From Spirochaetota bacterium (lineage in GTDB: Bacteria; Spirochaetota; Spirochaetia; ARS1246): a stretch of DNA of 44,527 nucleotides. The stretch spans positions 1 to 44,527 of the forward strand of contig JAJRYZ010000222.1 of assembly GCA_024275515.1 (NCBI GenBank). Direction: 5' to 3'. Below are positions 22,890-31,562 of the stretch, in pieces. Every line of letters starts with the position of its first letter. The first letter of the stretch is position 1. Position numbers and translations under genes: made by a program. The notes beneath the pieces were generated by a model, which did no database searches, was not told the origin of the DNA, and saw only the letters and a program-made list of their open reading frames with translations.

Positions 22890-23665
22890 GGTTTTATCGC
22901 TCGTTCGATCGCTCGCTGCGTCACCTGATGCGTCACCTGAACCGCCGCAATCGCGTAGAGCGCCGCGGTTTCGCTTCGCAGGACGCGCGCGCCGAGAAAC
23001 GCCGGCGTAAAACCGTGCGCAACCAGATGTTCGATCTCCTCGTCCGCAAACCCACCTTCGGGACCGACGCAGACGGCGACCTCTTCGAACGTTCCGGACA
23101 GAGTATCGAGGAAACCGAAGGCGTCCAAGCCGTTCTGATGAAAAACAAGCGCCGGCCCCCGCGCGGACCACAAGAGCGGAACCTCATCGATGTCGATAGG
23201 CGTCGAGAGCGTCGGAGCGAAGCGATTTCCGCTCTGCTGGATCGCTTCGCGAACGATTCGGCGCCATCTGTCGAGTCTGTGAGCGACACGATCGTCCGGA
23301 ACATCGGCGACGCTGAACCGGGTGCGCATCGGGACGATCGCCTCGACTCCACACTCGGTCGCCTGCCGTATGATCCGCTCGAGCTTTCTTCCCTTGACCA
23401 AAGCCTGATAGAGAGTAATGCGCGGTCCGGATGCCTCGGCGTCCGCATCGCCGTCACATTCTCCGGCGTAGCGGATGTCGAGCGAGCACGAATCGCGCGA
23501 GATGGAGTTGATCGTACAGGTCGCCGTCGCCCCGGCGGCGTCGCAGGCGGAAAACGAGTCGCCCGGCCGCAGTCTGAGCACACGCGACAGATAGTGATGT
23601 TCGTCCCCGGTCAGCACGTATTCGGTGATCCCGTCGAGCCGAACCGGAAGTACAAGGCGGCGCAT
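22886..23665 (-). CDS. rsmE: 16S rRNA m3U1498 methyltransferase
   Basis: 259 residues, RsmE family of SPOUT methyltransferases that methylate U1498 of 16S rRNA. N-terminal PUA-like domain (EYVLTGDEHHYLSRVLRLRPGD), then the knotted domain with LVKGRKLERIIRQATECGVE, the SAM-binding VCVGPEGGFADEEIEHL and FLGARVLRSETAALYAI. GGAA lies before the ATG. It overlaps the wecG-like start and follows the ctp gene by 68 bases. Confidence 0.95.
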   Translation of the reverse strand: MRRLVLPVRLDGITEYVLTGDEHHYLSRVLRLRPGDSFSACDAAGATATCTINSISRDSCSLDIRYAGECDGDADAEASGPRITLYQALVKGRKLERIIRQATECGVEAIVPMRTRFSVADVPDDRVAHRLDRWRRIVREAIQQSGNRFAPTLSTPIDIDEVPLLWSARGPALVFHQNGLDAFGFLDTLSGTFEEVAVCVGPEGGFADEEIEHLVAHGFTPAFLGARVLRSETAALYAIAAVQVTHQVTQRAIERAIKP

Positions 23666-23733
23666 TCTTTATTCCGCACGGGAAACGCCCGGTGACGGCG
23701 CCGACCGTGCTCCGGCGCCCACGAAGAAACGCG

Positions 23734-25146
23734 TCACTGTGTTTCCGCCGACAGACTCTGCCGCAGCACCTGCACCGCCTCCCGGAGCACGAGGTCGTAG
23801 TCGACGTCCACTACCGGGGGATCGTTGTTGGTTCGATTAACCTCGTTTCGAATCATTTTTCGTACCAACCTGTCCTCGAGCGTAATGCCGTCGGTCGCGA
23901 GGTCTCGAATAAACCCGGCAATCTGCTCTTCGGTTGGATGCGGGTTCTCTTCGACGAACGTCTTGATACGCCTTTCCTCGGTCAACTTGCGCAGCTCGGC
24001 CTGATCCTCTTCGCTCAGCTCGGGTTCGCTGATCGTCCGATCGGGTTCGATCCCCACTTCGTCGATATTCCGGCCCGACGGTGTGTGGTATCGGGCGGTC
24101 GTCAGCTTGAAACCGTAGTTGCCGAGGTCCCTGACCTGTTGGACCGAGGCCTTCCCGTAGGTGTTCTCGCCGATAAGGATCGCACGGCCGTTGTCGCGAA
24201 GCGCTCCGGCGAGGATCTCCGAGGCCGACGCGGAACCTTTGTTGATGAGGACGATCATCGGAATATAGGTCGGGACCAGAACGCCTTCCTCGGCCGTGTA
24301 GACTTCGTTCTCCCTGCGAACGCGTGAACGGGTCGTGACGATTACTTGGTCGGAGAGGAAAAGATCGGCGGTGTCGATGACCGAGCGGAGCAGTCCTCCG
24401 GGATTGTTGCGAACGTCGATGATCAGCGCTTTGTAGCGCGCGAGCTCCAGATCCAACAACGCGTCTTCCACGCGATTGTCGGTGAACGGCGTGAAGTTCG
24501 TGATTCGGATGTAGCCGATGTCGTCGTCGATCATCGTCGACTTGACCGTCGGAACTTCGATCACGTCGCGCACGATCTCCACGTCGAAAACGGTCGATTT
24601 TCCGCGGAGCAACGTGACCGTAACGCTGCTTCCCGGCGTTCCGCGCAACCGCCGTACGACTTCGTCGATGGTAAGCGGTTCGGTCGACTCTCCCTCGATT
24701 GCGGTAATATAGTCGCCGGCCGAGACACCGGCGCGATAGGCCGGGGTGCCTTCGATCGGTGTGACGACTTCCACGTACGAAGGCTCGGCGTCCGGGTCGT
24801 CGGCGTCCACCGTCGGTTTTGAAATAATCAGCCCGACGCCCCCGAAGTTGCCCGTGGTCGTATCGGTGAGATTCGAAAAGTCGACCTCGTCGAGATAGTA
24901 GGAGTAGGGGTCGTCGAGCGTAGCGAACATTCCTTTGAGGGCGCCTTCGAACAGGACTTTCGGGTCGATCTCCTCGACGAAGTTGTTTTCGATGTAGCGA
25001 AACACTTCCTTAAAAGTCTCCACGTACTCTTCGGATTCCTGATTCTTGGATTGGGCGAGCACCGCGGGAGCAAAGGCCATCGCGAAAACGAGTACGAGCA
25101 GGCCGATTCCCGTCCCGATCCAGATGTATCGGTCGTTACGTTTCAT
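23734..25146 (-). CDS. ctpA: S41-family C-terminal processing peptidase (CtpA)
   Basis: 470 residues. N-terminal signal or anchor helix (WIGTGIGLLVLVFAMAFAPA), a PDZ domain (YVEVVTPIEGTPAYRAGVSA, GDYITAIEGES) and the S41 protease core: LIIDVRNNPGGLL, then the catalytic Ser in INKGSASASEILAGAL and Lys in GENTYGKASVQ. Processes or degrades exported proteins at their C-termini in the periplasm. The ATG 25146 has GAGG upstream and gives a normal exported N-terminus. First gene of the ctpA-rsmE-wecG-like operon. Confidence 0.95.
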   Translation of the reverse strand: MKRNDRYIWIGTGIGLLVLVFAMAFAPAVLAQSKNQESEEYVETFKEVFRYIENNFVEEIDPKVLFEGALKGMFATLDDPYSYYLDEVDFSNLTDTTTGNFGGVGLIISKPTVDADDPDAEPSYVEVVTPIEGTPAYRAGVSAGDYITAIEGESTEPLTIDEVVRRLRGTPGSSVTVTLLRGKSTVFDVEIVRDVIEVPTVKSTMIDDDIGYIRITNFTPFTDNRVEDALLDLELARYKALIIDVRNNPGGLLRSVIDTADLFLSDQVIVTTRSRVRRENEVYTAEEGVLVPTYIPMIVLINKGSASASEILAGALRDNGRAILIGENTYGKASVQQVRDLGNYGFKLTTARYHTPSGRNIDEVGIEPDRTISEPELSEEDQAELRKLTEERRIKTFVEENPHPTEEQIAGFIRDLATDGITLEDRLVRKMIRNEVNRTNNDPPVVDVDYDLVLREAVQVLRQSLSAETQ

Positions 25147-25217
25147 GGGTACCTCAGCCCCAAGGTAATCACACATGTCCCGGTTTTCCAAGCGCCGGCG
25201 CCGTCTCCGGATCATTC

Positions 25218-25247
25218 TTGACCCGAGTCGCTATCGCCCCGTACACT
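25218..25247 (+). promoter_or_regulatory. Promoter with leaderless geometry for the 25257 gene
   Basis: TTGACC (25218-25223), 18 bases, TACACT (25242-25247), nine bases, ATG 25257. Confidence 0.55.
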
Positions 25248-25256
25248 CATGTTCGC

Positions 25257-25763
25257 ATGAAGCCGAAGCCAATGCTGCTCTACGCGGGTTGCGGATGGCA
25301 GATCGTGAGATTCCTTGCGCTGACGACACTGCTCATACTCATTATTTTTCCCGAGTCGGGCCCGGCGATCATCCTTCTGACCGTCTGGCCGGCGGTGTCG
25401 CAACTCGTCCTTGCCGCGGCGTTCCTGTTTCTCGCGCTCGATTCCGTCCGCTACGGAGCCTATCGGAATTTGCTGCTGCTCGGAAAAACGATCGACGCCG
25501 TCGTCGGCGTTTTCCTGCTTCTCTACCAAACCGTGGCCCTGTTTCTCGGCGGCATCCGGCCCTTGTTCGCCGTATTGGGCGATCTTGAGTTTCCGGCCGG
25601 CGCCGCGTTGCAGCCCGCGGCGCTGCTCTACTATTCACTGGCGGCGGTCGTGCTTCTCGATCTGCTCTTCCTGCTTCTTTTGATTTCGCTGTCGCCCACG
25701 CCCGAACCGATCTCTTCCGGCAGTCTGCCCGAAATGTCCGAAGTGCGATTGGAGGAGGAGTAG
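25257..25763 (+). CDS. Small membrane protein of unknown function
   Basis: 168 residues with four hydrophobic helices (starting IVRFLALTTLLILIIFP and SQLVLAAAFLFLALDSV), then an acidic C-terminal tail ending SEVRLEEE. Short connecting loops, and no catalytic motif was seen. The TTG start in the ORF track lies in the promoter and is not used. The fapA-like gene follows after 28 bases, so the two may work together at the inner membrane. I do not recognise the family. Confidence 0.7.
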   Translation: MKPKPMLLYAGCGWQIVRFLALTTLLILIIFPESGPAIILLTVWPAVSQLVLAAAFLFLALDSVRYGAYRNLLLLGKTIDAVVGVFLLLYQTVALFLGGIRPLFAVLGDLEFPAGAALQPAALLYYSLAAVVLLDLLFLLLLISLSPTPEPISSGSLPEMSEVRLEEE

Positions 25764-25791
25764 ATGCGTCTGCTTCCCGTCGCGAGGTTCC

Positions 25792-28338
25792 ATGTCTGAT
25801 GCCGAAAAACCGACCGTACAGGCGGCCGGCGCGGCCGTTCCGGCCGAAGACGAAATCAAACCGGAGCTCGACCACGGGCGACCCGGCGCCGAACCCGCCG
25901 AGCCGGCCGAGCCGGCCGTTGAAGCCGATGCGGCCGACGGCGTCGGCGGCGCCGCGGACGGCGGCCCGGGCGAACCGGCCGAGGACGGCGCCACCGACGC
26001 GGCGGGCGAGACGGCCGGCGCGGAGTCCGACGGCGAAGCGGCCCGGGAGACGAAGGCGCCGCCCGGCGAAGTAACGGCGCCCGACGGTTCCTGGCGTGTT
26101 ACCGCGTCGCGCGACCTGGGCACCGCCTATCTGGACTTACGGCTTCCGGAGGTCGGCGAGCCGGATTCCGGGGTCGCGCCGCCTTCGGCGCGCGAGATTC
26201 TCGACGCGGCCGTTTCGCTCGGCGTCTGCGAAGCGGTGCTTTTCCCGGAAGAGACGCTCGACAGGGCGCTTAAGAACACCTACGCCTCGCGCATCCCGCT
26301 GAAGCGGTACGCGATTACCGAAGACCGCGACGCAACCTTCGAGATTACCGTGTCCGCGGACAAGCTCACCGCCGAGTTGACGATCGTCAAGGGCGGGGGG
26401 CGGGGCGCGCCGCTCGATCTGAAGGCCCTCGGCGCGGCGATAAGGTCGAGCGGTTTGAAGGGCATGGATCTCGAACGGATCAAACGCGACATTCTCTCCT
26501 TCTACCGAAGCAACGAAACACGGCTCGATCGATACGTTCTGTGCACCGGAACCGCGCCGGTTCCGGGGAAGCCGCGCGAAGTCACCTGGGACGTCGAGTT
26601 TCTCCCGGAAGAACGCGTCGCAGAGCTCAAAACACGCGCCGCCGAAGCGACCGCGGAGGCGTTCGACTCGATCGAATCGATCGCCGAGAAACCGGTCTCC
26701 GATGTCGAAGAGATGGCGGAGGTAACCGCCGATTCGATCATCGCTTCTCTTTCGCCGCAGGACCCCGGCCGTCCCGGAGTCGACGTCTACGGCAAAGCGA
26801 TCGCCGCGAAAGCGGGCGAGCTTCCGCCCTTGCGACTTCTGGAGAACGTTCGAATGACGCAAGAAGCGATCGTCGCCGAACGCGACGGGCTTCTCGACCG
26901 CTGGCGGCTCGACGAGGGTGACGGATACGCCGTCCGCGTGCGCCCGCACCGCGACGCCTCCGTCCGCGTAAACGTATCCAACGACGCGATGCTCGCCTCG
27001 GTGCGGCTCTCCGAAGGCGAAGGGACGGGACTGCGGCTGACAGGCGAGCTCGTTCGGCAGACGTTGATCGACGCGGACGTGATCAAAGGTATCGACATGG
27101 AGGCGATCGACGCGGCGATTCGCGCGGCGGCCGACCGAGGGCTGGACGACGAGGTGGTCGTCGCCCGAGGGCAGCCGCCGGTCGTACCGGGAGAGGGGCG
27201 GATCAAGTTTCACATACCGCTTGCCGGTGGGAAGGGCGTTACCATTCGTAGGGACGGGACGGCGGACTTCAAGAACCAGGATCGAATCACCACCGTCGAA
27301 GAGGGAGTGTTGATCGCGGAGATCGTCACCGACGAGACGCAGCTTCAGGATGGATGGGACGTACGGAGCACCGTTCTTCCCGCGCGGGCGGAAGGAAATC
27401 TCGAGGTGGAGATCGGTGAAAACATCCGCCGGGAAGAGGGTCCGAACGGACTGACCAAGCTCCACGCTCAAAAGAGGGGAGAGCTCGTCTACGACGGACG
27501 AAAGCTGTCGGTGTGCGAAATTCACACCATCGCCGGCGACGTCGGCCCCTCGACCGGAAACGTCAAGTTTCCCGGCTCGGTCAATATCGCCGGATCGGTC
27601 TTGAGCGGTTTCTTCGTTATGTCGAAAGGGACGGTCAAGATCGCCGGCGGCATCGACGCCGCGCTTGTAAGCGCCGATGAGTCGATCCATCTTCAGCAGG
27701 GAGTAAAAGGCGGCGGGAAAGCTCTCCTGCGCGCGAGGAACGAGATTACCGCCGCGTTCGCCGAAAACGCGACGCTAATGTCGATCGGTGACACGACGAT
27801 TCAGAACACCTGTCTCCAGTGCAACATCAAATGCAACGGAAAGTTGTCGCTGGTGACCGACAAGGGGAGACTCGTGGGGGGGAAGACCCGTGCACGAAAC
27901 GGGGTTTCGGCCGCGCAGATCGGTTCCGCAAGCGGCGTTCCCACGTACATTTCGTTCGGACAGGACTATCTGATCGGCGACAAGATCGAGCTCGAGGAGA
28001 AGGAGATAGAGAAACTCAAATCCGAGCTCATGCGCCTCGACGGTCGAATACACGCCGCCGAGCGCGACGGCGATGAGGGGGCTCTCGTCAAAGGACGTGC
28101 GCGTAAGATTCAGATCATGAAGCTCTTGGAGAAGCGCGGCGAGCGGCTCTTTTGGCTTCGAGAACGATTCGAACAGCACTTTCCGTCGAATGTCGAGGTT
28201 CGCGGAACGATCTACCCGGGCGTCGTCCTGGAGAGCCACGATCGTATTCTCGAAATAACGGTTGAAAAGAAGAACGTCAGGTTCACTTTTAACCAGGACT
28301 CGGGGCGTATCGTGGAAACCGGACGCGAGGAGAAGTAG
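25792..28338 (+). CDS. FapA/DUF342-family protein
   Basis: 848 residues. Residues 1-100 are low complexity (AEPAEPAEPAVEADAADG), no signal peptide. Then the FapA N-terminal region and the DUF342 core with right-handed beta-helix repeats, seen around TIAGDVGPSTGNVKFPGSVN and IAGSVLSGFFVMSKGTVKIA. A coiled-coil segment (IELEEKEIEKLKSELMRLD) and a bactofilin-like end follow. FapA-type proteins are widespread in spirochaetes and affect polar organisation or flagellar assembly in other bacteria; the function here is inferred only. GAGG lies before the ATG. An unusual feature is the acidic and Ala/Pro-rich leader. Cytoplasmic, probably oligomeric. Confidence 0.85.
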   Translation: MSDAEKPTVQAAGAAVPAEDEIKPELDHGRPGAEPAEPAEPAVEADAADGVGGAADGGPGEPAEDGATDAAGETAGAESDGEAARETKAPPGEVTAPDGSWRVTASRDLGTAYLDLRLPEVGEPDSGVAPPSAREILDAAVSLGVCEAVLFPEETLDRALKNTYASRIPLKRYAITEDRDATFEITVSADKLTAELTIVKGGGRGAPLDLKALGAAIRSSGLKGMDLERIKRDILSFYRSNETRLDRYVLCTGTAPVPGKPREVTWDVEFLPEERVAELKTRAAEATAEAFDSIESIAEKPVSDVEEMAEVTADSIIASLSPQDPGRPGVDVYGKAIAAKAGELPPLRLLENVRMTQEAIVAERDGLLDRWRLDEGDGYAVRVRPHRDASVRVNVSNDAMLASVRLSEGEGTGLRLTGELVRQTLIDADVIKGIDMEAIDAAIRAAADRGLDDEVVVARGQPPVVPGEGRIKFHIPLAGGKGVTIRRDGTADFKNQDRITTVEEGVLIAEIVTDETQLQDGWDVRSTVLPARAEGNLEVEIGENIRREEGPNGLTKLHAQKRGELVYDGRKLSVCEIHTIAGDVGPSTGNVKFPGSVNIAGSVLSGFFVMSKGTVKIAGGIDAALVSADESIHLQQGVKGGGKALLRARNEITAAFAENATLMSIGDTTIQNTCLQCNIKCNGKLSLVTDKGRLVGGKTRARNGVSAAQIGSASGVPTYISFGQDYLIGDKIELEEKEIEKLKSELMRLDGRIHAAERDGDEGALVKGRARKIQIMKLLEKRGERLFWLRERFEQHFPSNVEVRGTIYPGVVLESHDRILEITVEKKNVRFTFNQDSGRIVETGREEK

Positions 28339-28343
28339 TCCGA

Positions 28344-28991
28344 GTGCAGCCCGAAATGGAGACGATCGTCATACTCGGCACCGCCGCGGTCACGGTTCTC
28401 TGGTCGGTTCGAAGTTACTTCTTCGTAAGCGAACGACTGGCCCTTCGAGAAGAATCGCCGCTGCGGCTGGTGTCGATTATCGCTCCGAGCGCCTATTTTC
28501 TCGTGCTGCTTTTCGCCGGCTGGCAGCGGGTGGCCCCGGTACGACTCGATCTCATCGGGCTGGTCGTGCTCGACGCGATAACGCTTCTCGGGTTTGTCGT
28601 TTCGTTTATTACCGGCGCGGTCAAAAGGCCCAAGGTCCCGGGTATTGTTCTGTTGGTCTCTTACAACGTCGTTTCGATCGCTATCGTTGTGACGGTGACG
28701 GTGGCGCGAAACGACGCGGTGCTTCTCATACGGCTGACCGCGCTGTTGCGTCGCTTCAACGAGATCGGGCCGCTTTCGTTCGCGTGGGTCGGGCTCGATT
28801 CGAACAAGGAACAGCAGGACCTGGTGTCGCTTCTCAACCGTGTTCTGGTCGCCGCGTTCTCATACGTGCCGATCGCGACGCTGAGGTTTTTTACGGGTAT
28901 TCGACATCGCCGCCGCCTCGATCGGCAGATCGAACGGATCGTCGGACGACTGTCAATGATAGAGCGGCGGCTCGATCGTAGTGATTTATGA
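28344..28991 (+). CDS. Membrane protein of unknown function
   Basis: 215 residues, five or so membrane helices in the first two thirds (TIVILGTAAVTVLWSVRSYF; SIIAPSAYFLVLLFAGW; LIGLVVLDAITLLGFVVSF; IVLLVSYNVVSIAIVVTVTV), then an amphipathic, arginine-rich helix RRLDRQIERIVGRLSMIERR as a coiled-coil-like tail. GTG 28344 is six bases after the fapA stop; ATG 28356 is an alternative start. Co-transcription with fapA is likely. I cannot assign a family. Confidence 0.65.
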   Translation: MQPEMETIVILGTAAVTVLWSVRSYFFVSERLALREESPLRLVSIIAPSAYFLVLLFAGWQRVAPVRLDLIGLVVLDAITLLGFVVSFITGAVKRPKVPGIVLLVSYNVVSIAIVVTVTVARNDAVLLIRLTALLRRFNEIGPLSFAWVGLDSNKEQQDLVSLLNRVLVAAFSYVPIATLRFFTGIRHRRRLDRQIERIVGRLSMIERRLDRSDL

Positions 28992-29103
28992 ACGGCATCG
29001 TATGAATTTCCATACTTTGAGCGCATCGCTGCATAACATCTTATGTGTAATTCTGTAAATGCTTATGAATTAGCGGGTTATGCGGCGCCGAGAATGGGCG
29101 ATC

Positions 29104-29120
29104 TTGGCACGATGATTGCA
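29104..29120 (+). promoter_or_regulatory. Sigma-54 (-24/-12) promoter
   Basis: TTGGCACGATGATTGCA matches the consensus TTGGCACG-N4-TTGCW at every specified base, with the required ten bases between the GG and GC doublets. Expected start of transcription is about 29131, three bases before the ATG of the next gene. The 28992-29103 stretch upstream is AT-rich and could hold activator or IHF-type sites; none was resolved. Confidence 0.75.
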
Positions 29121-29133
29121 TCTCTTCGCCGAT

Positions 29134-29775
29134 ATGGGAAGGCTGTTTTCATCGATCGCCCGTGTCGGCGGTATTTCCTCAGTCGCGCTGCCGCGGGAGC
29201 TCGAGACCGAACTCTATAGGAAAAGCATACACCTTCTCATCGCCGTCGTGCCGTTTCTCGCCTCGATTCATCTTGACGCGACTTTGACGCTTCTCGCGCT
29301 GGGAACGATAGCCTACACCTATGCCGAAACTCTTCGTCTGGCCGGAACGAAGGTTTACGTCATATCCCGCGTAACGGTGGTCGCCTCGCGCCCACGCGAC
29401 GTCGGTCGTTTCGTTCTCGGTCCGGTAACGCTCGGCGTCGGCGCCATGCTCGCGCTTCTTCTCTACCCGGAACCTGCCGCCTCGATAGCGATCTTCGCGC
29501 TCGCCTTCGGCGACGGTTTTTCGAGTCTCGTCGGAAAGCTCGTCGGTCGCACGCGCATTCCGTTTACCGGCGGAAAGACCATAGCCGGAAGCGCCGCCTG
29601 TTTCGTGTCGGTCTTCGTCGCGTCCTATGCCGTGCTGGAGCACGCCCCGGCGGCATGCGTCATTGCTTTGGGGGCGACGGCGCTCGAAGCTTTTCCCACG
29701 CAGGACCTCGACAACGTTCTTCTGCCGGTCGGCACCGGGCTCATCGCGTCGGCGGCGATCGGATACTTCCTCTGA
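29134..29775 (+). CDS. Dolichol/phytol kinase-like (CTP-dependent) membrane protein
   Basis: 213 residues with six or seven membrane helices. ETELYRKSIHLLIAVVPF resembles the N-terminus of the SEC59/VTE5 type polyprenol or phytol kinases; FALAFGDGFSSLVGKLVGR (Asp of GDG, lysine, arginine) and PFTGGKTIAGSAACF form the CTP-binding part shared with CDP-DAG synthases, and DLDNVLLP is the last metal motif. It probably phosphorylates a lipid alcohol using CTP. Substrate unknown. ATG 29134 is used; the ORF-track TTG at 29116 is inside the sigma-54 promoter. A sigma-54 gene for lipid metabolism is notable. Convergent with the 7-TM gene. Confidence 0.75.
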   Translation: MGRLFSSIARVGGISSVALPRELETELYRKSIHLLIAVVPFLASIHLDATLTLLALGTIAYTYAETLRLAGTKVYVISRVTVVASRPRDVGRFVLGPVTLGVGAMLALLLYPEPAASIAIFALAFGDGFSSLVGKLVGRTRIPFTGGKTIAGSAACFVSVFVASYAVLEHAPAACVIALGATALEAFPTQDLDNVLLPVGTGLIASAAIGYFL

Positions 29776-29781
29776 AGCTCT

Positions 29782-29804
29782 CCGCGTCCATCTATCCGAC
29801 GCGG
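29782..29804. terminator. Stem-loop between convergent genes
   Basis: CCGCGTC, nine-base loop, GACGCGG, starting seven bases after the kinase-like stop. No T-tract on either side; weak terminator candidate serving both genes. Confidence 0.3.
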
Positions 29805-29840
29805 TCTACCGCACGCACCGCAACAGCCCGATGGTGAGTC

Positions 29841-30632
29841 CTACGCCCAGAGGTGGACTTCGTGAATTCGCTCGCCGAATAGCGCGGCGCCGGCGACCAG
29901 CAGCACGAAAGCGACGATAATGCTCAGCCCGTCGGTCCGATAATAGAGGATTTCCCGTCCGGCCATGACCATCAGCACTCCCAGCCCGACGAGAAGGTAG
30001 TCCTTGCTCTGCGTCCGGTAGGCCGCGAGAAGAAAGCTTACGAGAGCGAAGCCGTAGAGCACGTAGGTAATGATCGAAAGCTCGTGTTCATATCCGGTCG
30101 TCATAACGAAGTGCGGTTGACGCGTCGTAATATCGACCGGAAGACCGACCGACAGCGCAAAAGCGAGCAGCAGTCCGGAAGTAAGCACAAGCTCCAGCCG
30201 CTCGTGCGACGTGCTCACCGAGAAAACCCCGCACGCGAACAGACTCAACGTACCGAGAGACTTCCCGAAGTATATGGCGCGGGTGACGAGTGTTCCGAAA
30301 TAGGGCGGAATCATCACGACGTCGAAGAGGATATGAAGCATCTTGAGCGAGTCGAACGACATCGATATGACGAAGAGAATAAAAAAGAACACCTCCGCCG
30401 AGGCGGTTCTCCGGAACGAGAAGTAGAGCACGAGGACCGTTGCGATTGAGAAGATCAGCTCGGAGAGAATCGACAGCGCGAGCGGTGCTATCGATTCCTG
30501 GCTGTCGAAACTCAACGCCCGTACCGGAGCGGACCGAAAAAGCAGTGCGAGCGCGACGAAAAACACGCCGCCGCATACGGCAATGATGCCCGCGCCGGAG
30601 AGAATGATCCGGTTTCGGACAGCTATCGTCAT
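29841..30632 (-). CDS. Seven-TM membrane protein, unknown function
   Basis: 263 residues with seven or eight hydrophobic helices and a topology like that of sensor-type 7TMR or lysoplasmalogenase-like modules, without a cytoplasmic output domain. Helices include IILSGAGIIAVCGGVFFVAL, ILSELIFSIATVLVLYFSF and IIVAFVLLVAGAALFGERI. Charged loops contain SFDSLKMLHILFDVVMIP and TSHERLELVL. ATG 30632 is used; the TTG at 30644 is less likely. Stands alone, divergent from the DUF2259 gene with 56 bases between starts. Not recognised; may be spirochaete-specific. Confidence 0.7.
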   Translation of the reverse strand: MTIAVRNRIILSGAGIIAVCGGVFFVALALLFRSAPVRALSFDSQESIAPLALSILSELIFSIATVLVLYFSFRRTASAEVFFFILFVISMSFDSLKMLHILFDVVMIPPYFGTLVTRAIYFGKSLGTLSLFACGVFSVSTSHERLELVLTSGLLLAFALSVGLPVDITTRQPHFVMTTGYEHELSIITYVLYGFALVSFLLAAYRTQSKDYLLVGLGVLMVMAGREILYYRTDGLSIIVAFVLLVAGAALFGERIHEVHLWA

Positions 30633-30688
30633 ATACCGTCTCAAGATATCATAGAAATGATCGATACTTGAATAGAGGAGCGAAAAAC

Positions 30689-31375
30689 GTGAAACGGATC
30701 GTCATAATGTGTTTGGTCTTCCTCGTATCGTTCGCGCTTTACGCCGGAGACATCGCGAGCTTCGCTAATCTCGGCTTTTCCGACGATTCCCGCTACTTTA
30801 TGTTCGGCGTCTACGGAATCGCAGACGACGGCGCCGGTCAGTACGCCGAGCTCTATCTCGTCGACGTTCCGGGAAATCGGTTCGCGTCGGGAGGATCGAA
30901 CAAGGCGGTCTACGACGAGCCCGCGATGCCGGGACAGGACGGTTTCGGTGCGTTGATAACGCTCTACCGCGATTCGATCGATCGAACAAAGCGATACCGG
31001 ATCAACCACCTGCGAAGCGGTCGTCTGTTGTACGTCCTTGTCGACGGCGACACGCCTAAGCCGGTCCTCACGTTTCGCGATTTCGAAACCGGCAGGAATT
31101 ACCGCGTCGAGCTGCTTCAATCGACCTTCGGCGCCGGGGAGTCGGTGAGCGCTTCGTTCCACATCAATCTGACCGTCACCGCCTCCGACGGGGCCGAGAC
31201 GTACCACACCGTCGGAATCCCGGACTACCGACGAGCCGGGGTCCGGTCCTACCGCATCCGCTGGATCCTCAGCTCGCCCGACGATAAATCTCTCGTCTTC
31301 GTCGTTGAAAGAGAGCAATACGCCGATGTCGGTGTAAACGTTCGGTACATGGTCGAGACCGTCCAACTCCACTGA
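30689..31375 (+). CDS. DUF2259 secreted protein
   Basis: 228 residues. Signal peptide VKRIVIMCLVFLVSFALYAG cut before DIASFANLGFSDDSRYFMFG, the characteristic opening of the DUF2259 family as known from treponemes. The rest is beta-rich with short strands (AELYLVDVPGNRF, LLYVLVDGD). GTG 30689 is chosen because GAGGAG stands eight bases upstream; the ORF-track TTG lies before this ribosome site. Periplasmic or surface exposed. Function unknown. No neighbour on the same strand before proS; the 31376-31509 stretch between them shows nothing recognisable. Confidence 0.85.
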   Translation: MKRIVIMCLVFLVSFALYAGDIASFANLGFSDDSRYFMFGVYGIADDGAGQYAELYLVDVPGNRFASGGSNKAVYDEPAMPGQDGFGALITLYRDSIDRTKRYRINHLRSGRLLYVLVDGDTPKPVLTFRDFETGRNYRVELLQSTFGAGESVSASFHINLTVTASDGAETYHTVGIPDYRRAGVRSYRIRWILSSPDDKSLVFVVEREQYADVGVNVRYMVETVQLH

Positions 31376-31509
31376 CCCCCGTCCGCCTCACAGTATCGAT
31401 TCTCGCCGTTCGCGTATCGAACGAGTCGCCGTCGACCGCACGCGGCCTCTTGTCGGGCAAAGTTGCGGCGATTCGATCAGGACCGACGTCTTACGGAGCT
31501 AATTTCTTC

Positions 31510-31539
31510 TTGACACTATAATTACTCTCCACCTACAAT
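31510..31539 (+). promoter_or_regulatory. Sigma-70 promoter of proS
   Basis: Perfect -35 TTGACA (31510-31515), 18 bases, TACAAT (31534-31539). Leader of about 15 bases with GAGG (31554-31557). Confidence 0.75.
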
Positions 31540-31562
31540 GTCGCGCGCATAATGAGGTGACA

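Noticed and set aside
22017-23171. Longer start for the wecG-like gene (384 aa)
   Set aside because: The first 94 codons overlap rsmE out of frame and are Arg-rich; GTG 22889 gives a GTGA overlap and normal family length.
23666-23733. Possible small gene or RNA between ctpA and rsmE
   Set aside because: No ORF, hairpin or promoter that stands out; simply an operon spacer.
26137-27690. 517-aa minus-strand ORF antisense to fapA
   Set aside because: Arg/Asp-rich composition of a shadow frame; overlaps a confident gene.
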